Positions 25,930-36,128 of a stretch of 48,710 nt of DNA are shown here, piece by piece. How positions within the stretch are numbered: position 1 is the first letter of the stretch; each line of letters starts with the position of its first letter. The DNA comes from Trichoplax sp. H2 (lineage: Eukaryota; Placozoa; Uniplacotomia; Trichoplacea). Made by a program: the position numbers and the translations under genes. The notes below the pieces were generated by a model. It saw only the letters and a program-made list of their open reading frames with translations. It made no database searches and was not told the DNA's origin. The DNA is taken from contig NOWV01000322.1 in assembly GCA_003344405.1 (NCBI GenBank), forward strand, positions 1-48,710. Direction: 5' to 3'.

Positions 25930-27714
25930 CAAATGGAGAACGAGGCTTATCTGTTTTGATTTACCGATTTTGATCTAGTGTTACTTTACCGAATTCGATA
26001 AGAGATATCGTACATAATCGGGGATATTAGTGTGATTTGTGTAACTCTAATGCCATATTTTATACTGGTTTTAGCTACTAACTTACTTACTGTAGGCTAT
26101 CGTATTTATAGTACATTGTAATTTACTACAAGATATGCTTTAATATGGAATAAGAAATGAATCCTTATTTTTGATTTAAATATTAGATAATGTGATTTGT
26201 CTAACTGGAACGCCATATTTTTGTACTGATTTTTGTTACTTACTTGCTTAAAGGCTATCGTATTCATGGTGTGTTGCAATTTACTACAAGATGTACTTTA
26301 ATATGGAATAGGTCATGAATCCTCATTTTTAATTTACTTTGAGGATCAATTTAGTAGCTTTAGCGTATGTTTAGGAGGATAATACTATTATTAACTTTTG
26401 TTGAATGCCGGGCCTTGGCTGCTTGTAATAGTTGCTTCCTAAATAAAATAGTTGGAAGGCTTACAAGTATGGCAGTGAAATTTTAGATTCCATTGCTTTC
26501 ATTAATTTCTTCAGTCATGAAATTAAATATGTGCATAGTTATGAATTACAATCTTGAAGAATGACTATTATATTTTGCTTCAGTAATTGGCTAGTTTATT
26601 TAGCGTCTGTTCATTTGTTGAAATCATCAACGAAGGCTTTCATAGAAACATATAGTACTGTAGAAGTCGAATGATATAAATTCGACTACATCAGTAGGTG
26701 AACCAGGAAAATATTAAAAATTTAACATGCAATAAATGAACATGTCTTGCAATTTGTGAATGCAGAAATGCACTAATACGTAGTGTTGAGTAGAAAAATG
26801 ATGTTATTTACTAAAGATCCTTACAACAAGAAATGCCAAATTACTTACTGTAGCTAAAATAGACTTCAATTACGAAAGTTATATCAATCAAAGCGCTTTT
26901 GATTGCTTCTTACGGGAATGCGAATACTTGTATTATTAGAAATTTAGATTCGTAAATTTTACATAGGATTAACTAAACTGATGAAATAGTTATAAATACT
27001 GGCCACTATACATTAGTCATGAAGACGTTATTAGAGTAATGTACAGGCAATATTGCTATAATATCTCGAAAATATTGATATACTTGTTCAATTCCAATCG
27101 AAGTTAAAATTATTCATGTTTATTGTAAAAATTATTCATACGGCATAAAAGAATAATATCGCTAACCGAAACTACTTAAACGAGATACCCGCAAAAATTA
27201 GATCCATTTCACAGAGATAGATAGATTTGCGAATAATTATCTAACCTGGTAAGCTCCGTTGAATTAGAAATCGTTTCATGTTGCATAAACTACAACAACA
27301 ACATATTAATGATCGCCTCACTTGAGGATAAACTTTACATACTACAGCAAAGCATCGACAGAACGAGGTGTTGAGTTCGATTGCATCATGCAAAAAACAT
27401 CCAATCTTAATTTAGTACAGCAATTTAATTTAGATTAATATAGATTAGTTAAAATGAATCAGAGTTTATATAAATTGTAAACTTATCGTGCAATCAACTT
27501 TAATTTTTAAATAAACATGTTCAGATAAATATCTGTATCGAATTAAAAGCGTTAATAATAAGGGGTTGTCACAAATAAAATTTGGGGGATAATAATGATA
27601 ATACGCGTAGCATACTCGCACGTTCAAAAGTTTGGACATTTAAGGGAAATGCGTAACAAAATTAAATAATCGAAATATTAAAGTAACTTCAGCTACTACT
27701 GAATATAAATAAGA
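25930..27714. other. Intergenic region between ATIC and SLC49A4
   Basis: The convergent 3' ends of ATIC (+) and SLC49A4 (-) face each other here. It holds the 159-bp tandem duplication at 26023-26335 and a small hairpin near 26664-26688 (AGTCGAAT/ATTCGACT arms). I see no coding exon. Confidence 0.55.
26023..26335. repeat. Diverged tandem duplication, period about 159 bp
   Basis: Sequence from about 26023-26178 recurs at about 26182-26335. Shared blocks include GTGATTTGT, CTATCGTATT, AATTTACTACAAGAT and CTTTAATATGGAATA in the same order, with scattered substitutions and small indels. It starts about 95 bp after the ATIC stop codon, so it may lie in the ATIC 3' untranslated region. Confidence 0.8.
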
Positions 27715-30700
27715 TTACGCCTTATTATTTGTATCATCTTTATGGACGCCATTGACGGTAGTAACATCTTGGGGAATATCCAATTCCAGTCTGTTATAGC
27801 GACCATTGAAAAACAACAATAGCGGCACGCAAGCGGCACAACAGCCAAGTAATAACCAATTGGTCCATAACGAGCCTAAGGTAATAGCAAGTTTACAATC
27901 AGTTACACGTGTAATATCATAAAGATGCCTGAAGAATTAACTAGGACATCGCTACACGGTAATAACTGATTATTCCTATGAGTGTACTTACCGATATTTG
28001 GAATCAGAAACAATAGCAGGAAAAATATTCCGAAAGCATTGTTCGACATTGTTAATGCTCCTGAGGTTATCCCCTCTGGTACTGGGTAACAAACTTCCAT
28101 ATTCAGTTCATAATATAAAGGTATAGCTCCATTGACAAACAATCCACCCAAGATACTCGTTATGTAAAGGCTAGCTATAATAATAGAGAGGATGTTGACA
28201 GACCATCAATGCCCAACAGATATGCAATGTGGTTAAAAACTAAAGATATACAATCAAATTACTGTAGTCGAACACTATCGCCATTAGACTTCTTTTATCT
28301 GATAACGTCTTGCTTACCTTCAGAAAATGGTACATATTTGAAACATACTAAGGTGAACCACAAGAAAGAAACTGTTGATCCGATCATCATACAAATTAAT
28401 GATATCTTCATTTTTCCAGCAAAGATATCTGAAAAGCTAAATTAATCAAAACAAAAGTTAATGTGATAAGACGCTTTCATAGGGTATTGTGTAAAAATAG
28501 ACCTGTATTTAAAATATTATAAAATGAAAGCGAATGCTTACAATCCAAGTGTGACACCTGCTACACATCCTGCAATGTTGGCATAAAAGCCTAACCAACC
28601 GGCAAGTATCTGTACGAAATTAGTAATAAATGGTAGCGGGATAATTAGCTATTTTATACGGTTATGAAAAAACACACTAAATATTTTAAGCCTAACCTGG
28701 TCAACATTGAAAGATTGTAAATTAACATTTAAAACTGCTCCCCACGCGGCATACACCCCTATAATATGGGTTAAAATAATTCCATATAATTTGAATTTAG
28801 CACATGCAAGCAGGAATACGTAAATCACATTACTAGACTGCGATAGTCTGTTAGCTTAGTATGTAAGCATTACCAGTGCTAGCACCATAGCATATGAATA
28901 AATTCCAAAAACTCTTGTTCCTAGAAGTTGAATAATAATAATAAATATAAGCCATCAAGTTTTCAATGTAACGCAAACCAATTCTGCTATATTGTATGCA
29001 TATACATATTTGTAGATTGTTGCGAAAATTTCTTACATGCGTCGCATTTACTGGTACAGTTCAATATCTACCTGATAAGAGATTTAACTCCATCTTTGAG
29101 ATTCATACGATCCTTTGAAGCTGATACACTTGGAGGCAGTTTTGGCCGCGAAGGAAAGTAAATCAGCATGCACAAAAAGATTACTACTGAGATGATGAAT
29201 TCTATATGTTTCATATTGATACACAGAGAGGAAAAAGATAATTATATTTAGAGCATATAACTTTAGTAAGTGTCCGGATCGGTAACAGTTATTTATAAAC
29301 TTAATGGTGGTACCTATCAATAAAAAGTCCCACATTTGATCACCAACTTTTTGTCGAATTTCATCTAAGTAATGGAAGTCAATGATAGATTAATTATTAG
29401 AGAATCATCACAATATTGCCTTTATCTACAGTAAAAATATCATTAGCTGAACAGAGTTGGCTACATAGTATTTTACATAGTTCGCATATATCATAACTAT
29501 ATTTCGTTGCAGGGCAACGTGGTTCAGGTAGCAAACCGTAGATTACAATGAATTTGTAAAAATTGTTTGAGATCAGTTGATGTTTACTAACTCAAATTAC
29601 GTATTACTTTAACTGCTTCATTGAAATAAGAATTAATTTTGGCATATCGTAGAAGGGATAGACAATATCCGAAGACGTGCCAGTGACTATACAATCTCGG
29701 AAAGTAATGAAGCGAGCTACGTACCCGAATTTGTGGAGTTTAAATAGAATACAAGATTTGACTTTGGTCTGTAAGACAACAATATGAATGAAAATACATA
29801 ATTAGCCCATTCATCCCATTCCGTATAAGCCTAAAAAACACTGTATTATAGTTTATGCCAGTGACCGTATTACTGTTGATGTTCCATTTTATATAGTATG
29901 ATAAAGTAAGCTTTAGTGTTGTATCGTTGCACTACTAATAAAAGGAAAAGCTAGCACTTACACGCTACTATTGGTATCAGTAGCATTTTTGACCTCATAT
30001 ACCATATTAGGTCCAAGTACGAAAGCAGTTGCGACACCAAGGTAACTAAAAATCGTCGTTATGGCCGTTGACGTGGTTCGTTGACGAGGAGGAAACCATA
30101 AGGCAGATATGATTGGCGGTCCACCGAGTGCTATGGGACCCGCAAAGCCATTTAATATTTGAGCAATATGAATTAATCTATCAATAAAATTATAATAAAA
30201 GTTAATCCAATTATGCAGTTACTCTCTTCCTGATGCCCATATCATTGCCTGTAAGTGTGTAAAATATTGCAGGAATGACTGGACAAGTACAACTTGTCAT
30301 CCGCGATTGCTTTCTGTTGTCGTAGGTGTACTGATTGCAATTTTATATTGAATTGTTAACGAAGATTGTGTCAAGATCTTCTATTATCTATGCAGCTAAA
30401 AGGCTTTTAAGGTCGATATCTCGATAATAGAAGCATCACTGTACTTATCAAAAATGAGCCGTTATGATGCATGGATTCTGCATTGGTAGCACGCTCATCT
30501 TGTTCATAAGTGACAGTGACCTAATTGCAACGCTTTTGCATGACCGTAATCTATCCAGTAGGTTAAATAGAATATTGAGTACAGTAACGTAATATGACGT
30601 TGCCTTGTGATAGCTATTCCTAGCAAAACATAATTGGTAATAGTGCGCTGCTTCGTTATTACTTACGGGGTTGCAACTGCGGATTCTCTAGAAATGATTC

Positions 30701-32477
30701 TCAATCCAGTCCCTAAGGCGATGCAAAATGCGGCGGATACGATGGGTATTCTAGAACCTAGAATAAACATGGGTTTCGTCATGAGTATCGAACGAATAAA
30801 TACTATATCATCGAGGTACACGTATCATTATAATAATGAATCAATGACTCCTTCTGGCAAGGTTTTTACAGAATTAGGATTACCTATGGATTTGTTAGCA
30901 CAATAAGTCACTACAAGTTCAATCTATAGCATGCAGTCCGTATGTCAGACTACATTAATGTGAACCGTGGTGCTTGCAGTAAGTAGTTTACTCGAGTATG
31001 GCATTCATTCATTGAAATTCCATCATTCTACAGCAGCATGCAAGATAGTTAAGGCCATGCACTGACGGTAGGTCTAAAAATAATCCATGTCTATTTTTGA
31101 CTTTCAACATGTTTTTGCAAAGGGGCGTAATTTCCGTTTGAATGAACATATTCAGAGTCTGTCGATCTTGCTGTCTGATTTTCTGCGGATTATCGGATTA
31201 TCTGAATCAGATGTTCCGATCCATGCCATCGTCCGTCCGTCCATGCATACGCGACTGGACATTGGTAACATTTTTACACTGTACTGTACGGTACGCGACG
31301 ACGATTCATTATCTACGGTACAGTACGGTATTATCGGACGGAATCCAACTACAGTATAAGTACTGTAGATTATTAGCATCCAGTACCGTACACGTACGGA
31401 CTGTACAGTAGTCCGTCTGGGACATCCATGTTGCTGAATGTTACTATTAGTCATTGATGTTCATTCCATTGCCAATTTTGCAATCCTCCTATCGTTTTGC
31501 AAGCATTATAACGAACTTCGTTTTCTACTTTACTAGGTCAACAGTCTATCACGATTAATATCTTTTTAGAGTACAAGAAGGAAATGTATCGGTTTCTTTC
31601 TAGTAGCCCTGATATACTGTACTACAATCTGTGCAATGCAACGCAGCAACCTACAATATTGTACCGCTGTGCTGAATCATGCAGTTGGCTAACGTCGGCC
31701 ATTGAGTAACGTACATGATTACGCGTACAGAAGTTCAAGGAGTTTTTGCGATCACCAATACTGGAATTCCTTGCGAGCTATGCAGTAATCCGATTATACA
31801 ATTTGAATTTATTGATCAATGATTAGGCGTAAAAACTCGATTCATTATCATTTCCAATTGGCCAAAGGAAATCGAGGTTGGAAAAGCACGCCCTGATGAT
31901 AATGTTGCATGCAGTACTGTACTTTACTAAAGATGAAATCCAAATTCCAATTGCAAGAATTTCACAGCTACTATGCTACAGGTTATCATCTATTTGCATG
32001 GACTATAAGGTAGAGGACTCCAGCGTGATCATGTACTGTATGGCTGACTATAGTAAGGTATCGAGTGCCAATCGCTGTATAAAGTGTCCATGTTGGATCA
32101 ATGTTGATCGCTAATGCTATCATAGTGTACAATATTACAAAAGTCAAGTAGCATGTTGATACCATGCGATACAATCAACTTCACTTGATCGGTTCGTTTA
32201 TCTTGATCTTACCTACTGTATCGAATAAGTAGGACCAAAAAAACACGGTTACTACATACATAATGGTTCCCCAATTAGCCATCATGGCTACATCGCTATC
32301 AGTCCAACCATAATAATATTCAGCAGATGTTGCAACCGGACCCCATGTATTCCATACCATGCCTTGCGTAAAGCATAGAACAGAGAAAATTGCTAAAATA
32401 TACCAACGACGTCGATAGGTAGCAAACCTATCCAAATGAGGGTTCATCTTGCTGTCTTCATCATATTGGATACCCAT
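27715..32477 (-). CDS. SLC49A4: MFS transporter of the SLC49 family, DIRC2-like
   Basis: Multi-pass carrier of the FLVCR-related SLC49 family; the human relative is a lysosomal membrane protein linked to pyridoxine export. Twelve exons fit in phase: 32213-32477, 30667-30757, 29962-30177, 29725-29768, 29314-29364, 29072-29186, 28874-28920, 28697-28758, 28542-28609, 28318-28436, 27992-28174, 27715-27875, giving 473 aa (human 478). Recognisable stretches in order are RRWYILAIFS with QGMVWNTWGP in the first helix, ALGTGLR, LIHIAQILNGFAGP, SYLGVATAFVLGP, YFPSRPKLPPSV in the central loop, GVYAAWGAVL and YPVPEGITSGALT near the C-terminus. WNTWGP and the RPxLPPSV loop favour member 4 over FLVCR1/2 or MFSD7. 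N-glycosylation sequons sit in the loop near VKNATDTNSS. Intron 1 is 1,455 bp and contains GTAC-word repeats. The gene is head to head with HSPBAP1, 3.65 kb away. Confidence 0.94.
30758..32212 (-). other. First intron of the SLC49A4 gene
   Basis: This 1,455-bp intron is several times longer than the others in the gene. Its central part near 31275-31415 is built of CAGTAC/GTACTG and related palindromic words like those of the two intergenic islands, which accounts for three overlapping open frames of about 90-100 codons on both strands. None resembles a known protein, so I treat them as artefacts of the repeat. Confidence 0.75.
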
Positions 32478-32930
32478 TTTGATAGAGATTGCAAGAATTC
32501 CAGTCTGTTCAACTCCACGTCAATGAAAACGATTGTGCCTTCACTCTGTGATTTCTACCGGTAACGCTACAAGCGCAAATGCCAACGTTTGTCGAAGGAG
32601 ACAGCCTACTATTATTTTGAACTTGTAGACGTCATAATTAGTTCCACAATCACCAAAGTGTTGTTATTACATATTGACATACTGTACAGTACTGTACAGT
32701 GTACAGTACATTTGCAAGAAAAGCATGCTAAGGTGTGTGGATCGGTTTCTACTGTGCACTGTACTGTAACTCTTGGTTTCTACCCTGAGGTCGTAACACG
32801 AGGGATAGTACTGTACAATTCAATGGAGCAGACTCTTTAACGATGTGAAAATACGCCTACGAGATGTGTCATTTTGTCATAAGGCATGACCTTTCACAAT
32901 ACTTCATACTGTGCTGCAGCGCGCACGCTC

Positions 32931-32990
32931 AAGGCTCATGTCATCCTGTGTAGGCTCATGCCATCCTGTGAAGGCTCATGTCATCCTACA
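32931..32990. repeat. Three tandem 20-bp units
   Basis: Units at 32931-32950, 32951-32970 and 32971-32990 follow the pattern AAGGCTCATGTCATCCTGTG, with one or two differences each. They sit just before a GTAC-word run. Confidence 0.85.
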
Positions 32991-33404
32991 GTACAGTACT
33001 GTACTGTACTGTATGTCCAGTACAATGCACAGTACCGGACTGCGCGGTACAAAGTACGGTGGCCCAAGACTTCCAGTACCGTAGTAAAATGTCCAGGCCA
33101 AAATTGATATCATGGTTCAACAACAACAAAAAATAGCGTGCCAAGGCAATTGTATTGTACCGTCGTACCTTGTCCTTGAACGTATTGTTTTTGTTGTTTT
33201 TGTGTAGTTCTGATGCAACACCGCTGGGACCTGGCTGGCTATGGCTGTCGCCATCAAGAGACCGTAGACTGAGTCAGACTGATTCTAGTAATATACAGTA
33301 CGCACTACAAGTCAGTACAAGTCAGCACAAGTGCATTGTTCATGTTGTTTACTCTGTTTAGTTTCATGCTGAAGGTAGTGTACAAAACGCAACGCCAAAT
33401 TACA

Positions 33405-33476
33405 AATGTGATCACATTTCATCGTCTAAATTTGTTTATCTGTGATCAATTCTATTTCATGCACAGATAAATGACT
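33405..33476. repeat. Palindrome followed by a small stem-loop
   Basis: A perfect palindrome, AAATGTGATCACATTT, lies near 33405-33420. It is followed by TTTATCTGTG and its reverse complement CACAGATAAA, which can pair around an 18-base loop near 33435-33472. No function is evident. The first motif resembles dimeric transcription factor sites in general form only. Confidence 0.6.
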
Positions 33477-35103
33477 GATGTATTCAAAGTACTATCTCAT
33501 ATGTCACATTCGTCATGATGTACTGTACGGTAGAATATGAGTAGTGTACAATGTGTAAGATACAGTAAAACGTACAAATGGGCATGATCTATTCCATAGT
33601 TCAGCATAGTATCAACGTATGCTAATTTGAGCACCATGATTCAGAATCTTTTGGCTGAAATGAGTCGAACGTACACTACTGTGACTGGATTATTTCTCTC
33701 GGCTTGTATTGGTTCGTGGTATTATGCCACCATGAGACCAGTCATACCATTATTTTTACAGGTCATACGGTGATGAGGTGATGCTATTGTTTTGAAAAGA
33801 CGCCCGATTCATTATTGTACTGTACTGTATAGCAGTCATCGTGAATGCTAAAAGTATCCAAGGTTTTTACTGATCAGATATCCTGCAATGATACCAACAT
33901 GATCGTACATGATCGTTGATCATCTTTCCATCGTTTACCATGATCTGCGATACAAAGTCATTGATTGTTGTACAGTACATCTGCTATCAGTCGATACTGC
34001 ACGGTACTACTGTACAGTACAGTACTGTACTGTACTGTACAAGTACGTTAAAGTACTGTAGTGGTAACCACCTCTGTACAGTACAGTACAGTACTGCACA
34101 GTAGTACAGTATATTCTGCTTGTACTGTACTGCATGTACTGTACTGTAGTTCAACAACAAGGCGATTCGCTGCAGACTGTAGTCACGCTGTACTGTGCTG
34201 TACTGTATACTGTGTTGTACAGTTCAGTACTGTCAATAAGACAAGAAAATAGCGGCATAAATAAACATCATTATCATCATTAATTTTCTCCAAACAATCA
34301 CAATTCTTATCAATTTAAATCACTTCCTATTTCAAGGAAAACAATAGTAAAAGAAAAGAAATTTGACCGATAAGATAACGAATTAATCAATACTATCCTA
34401 CAGTACTGTACTGTATATACTGTATTGTATCAGTAAGGTCTCCAATGAACGATATTTCTTTTTATCTATTTTTTATTATCTTTACATCATAGTTTTGAAT
34501 GAATTACCTCTGGGAAAGTACAGAAATAATATACAGTACTATACAGTGCGGTACAATCAAAACACGTTTCGATCATGTTCGACGATACAGTACAGTATAG
34601 TACACTAAATTGATACCTTTATCTGTTCTTACATACCACAGATATCAGACAAATATTTTGGATGAGCCAATGCTACTGGTCAACAACATTATCAAGTAAA
34701 TCATTCTCATAAACATAGCCGTTTGCATCGATTTTCTCATGATGACGCAACAGCGCAGCCTCCCATGTAGTCAGGTCTATCATGTACTCTCATCATACAG
34801 TATTGCATTACAATACGATATTTCTACTGTAGTCCATCACATCCAAAATGATTCAATTCCATTGATTACTTACTACTTTCAAGTTGGACAATTATGAAAT
34901 AAATTACTTCATTGAATCGTTGGTTGGTATAGTACACCGTACGCTCAGGTACAAAATTGGATACATAGAGTTTGATATGAGTCATCGACATGAGCTTTAA
35001 ACCCTACTTTTGACTTTCAATGAGTCATGATTGTGTGGCTTTGCAAGTAAAATTGTCGTGCGATACAGTGCTTATAAAATCTGACAACCTTTCTATTTTT
35101 TAG

Positions 35104-36046
35104 CTATACTGTACACAACACCGAATATACCACACCGGCATGACATGAACACACCCCTCCAACACCTACAAGAGGAGGCACTAGCAATCTAGCATTGATC
35201 TGATTACAGTGCAGTGCTGTACTGTACCTGCCTGGTCAAACTGTTAGTCCGACTCATTCATACAGTACTGTACTGTACATTTACAGTACGTACTGTACAT
35301 TTACAGTACCGTAAATCGGAGGATTGGCGTAAGCAACATGCGCAGTAATCAGAAAGATACAGTCATCAATGAAACTGTTGCAATATTTCGTAGTTTTAAG
35401 AATGCTTTGAACGCCAATCTTTGGTATGAGTGTAAGTGTAAGTACGTCAATGATGAAAGAGTACAGTAAATTGAAACACTGAAGTGTAGCCTGCTCTTTT
35501 TAGATTTGATGCACAGCACTGCAATGTATGTATAGTATAGCCATACTGGACTACATTACATCAGTTTTTTGTTACTATTTAGGCATTTAGCCATACTCTA
35601 CAGTACATCTATTTTATCATCTTAATCAGGTTCTGCAGTTATCCTATCTCTACAGTACTGTACTGTACAGTGTACAGTACATACAGCACTGTACTGTACT
35701 GTACTGTAGAAGCTTCATACGGAATGATTAGCAAATCACAACTTGTACCGCCGATTTTGGCCTGGAAATGAATCCTACAGTACAGCACAGTACAATGTAC
35801 TGTACACTGTAATAAGACAACTTGACTGTACTGTACTGTAAATTTACTGTCGTCATCCTGGGTAGTAAAGTACGGTGCTGTTGCAGGCTCCACTGCTGGA
35901 TAACGAGGAGCTGCAAATGCAAAATATTGAGCTTGGCGAGCATGAATTACAACGCTGTATAATCTGCGATCCACTGCACCCAGACAACTACAAATTATCC
36001 CAGTATATCGTGTATTAGCGCATTGTCGAAAACTACTATCACACAA
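35104..36046 (-). CDS. Possible small divergent gene next to HSPBAP1 (unrecognised)
   Basis: A frame starting with ATG at 36046 reads 66 codons to a plausible donor at 35848 (A|GTAAAT), then runs into GTAC-word repeat. An acceptor at 35166 (TCCTCTTGTAG) gives a second exon 35104-35165 in the matching phase, ending in TAG, for 86 aa in total. The product has VVIHARQAQYFAFAAPRYP in the middle and no domain I recognise. Composition of the first exon is unlike the repeat around it. The start codon lies 83 bp from the HSPBAP1 start on the other strand, which would suit a shared promoter. It may equally be a chance frame; the second exon is weak. Confidence 0.25.
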
Positions 36047-36050
36047 CTAC

Positions 36051-36128
36051 TATACCATACAAGTATACAAGTATGGTATAATAGCATTGCTTATATTGAT
36101 GTGAGCTGCATGCCCTAATAAATTAACA
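36051..36128. promoter_or_regulatory. Putative HSPBAP1 promoter/5' leader
   Basis: The 78 bases before the HSPBAP1 ATG contain a near-palindromic block with ACCATAC and GTATGGT arms around two copies of ACAAGTAT (about 36054-36081). The ATG has A at -3 (AACAATG), a favourable eukaryotic context. No TATA box is obvious. The assignment rests on position only. Confidence 0.35.

Larger units (their letters stand above)
32600..36050. repeat. Second palindromic GTAC-word island
   Basis: Between the divergent SLC49A4 and HSPBAP1 starts, blocks of TACTGTAC/GTACAGTAC recur at about 32685-32710, 32988-33010, 34005-34110, 34390-34410, 35265-35310 and 35650-35835. The best-formed structure is 34006-34035 against 34076-34105, inverted arms matching at about 27 of 30 positions, with a short GTGGTAACCAC palindrome in the loop. 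The same words occur at 8-12.5 kb. Most open frames here are by-products of the repeat. Confidence 0.8.

Noticed and set aside
26660-26690. Hairpin considered as a tRNA or small RNA
   Set aside because: Stem of only about eight pairs, with no cloverleaf or internal promoter boxes; listed only as a minor structure.
30226-30249. Possible extra SLC49A4 exon coding AMIWASGR
   Set aside because: It has an acceptor-like AG but the wrong phase, giving an immediate stop. Exon 2 joins directly to 30177 in phase, with good family similarity.
30634-30906. 90-codon plus-strand frame
   Set aside because: It lies antisense over the second SLC49A4 exon and its flanks; the minus-strand exon has family similarity and phased splice sites, so this frame is a shadow.
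31087-31454. Overlapping frames of 90-100 codons on both strands
   Set aside because: They fall in an intron, and much of their length is made from palindromic GTAC words, which stay open in several frames.
33155-33361. Secreted-looking 68-codon frame with a hydrophobic start
   Set aside because: It begins at a non-ATG codon inside repeat-rich DNA, has no relatives I recognise and no splice support.
35639-36046. A continuous 135-codon minus-strand protein
   Set aside because: The second half is translated GTAC-word repeat (Val-Gln-Tyr-Ser type runs). Only the first 66 codons could be a real exon, and those are listed with low confidence.
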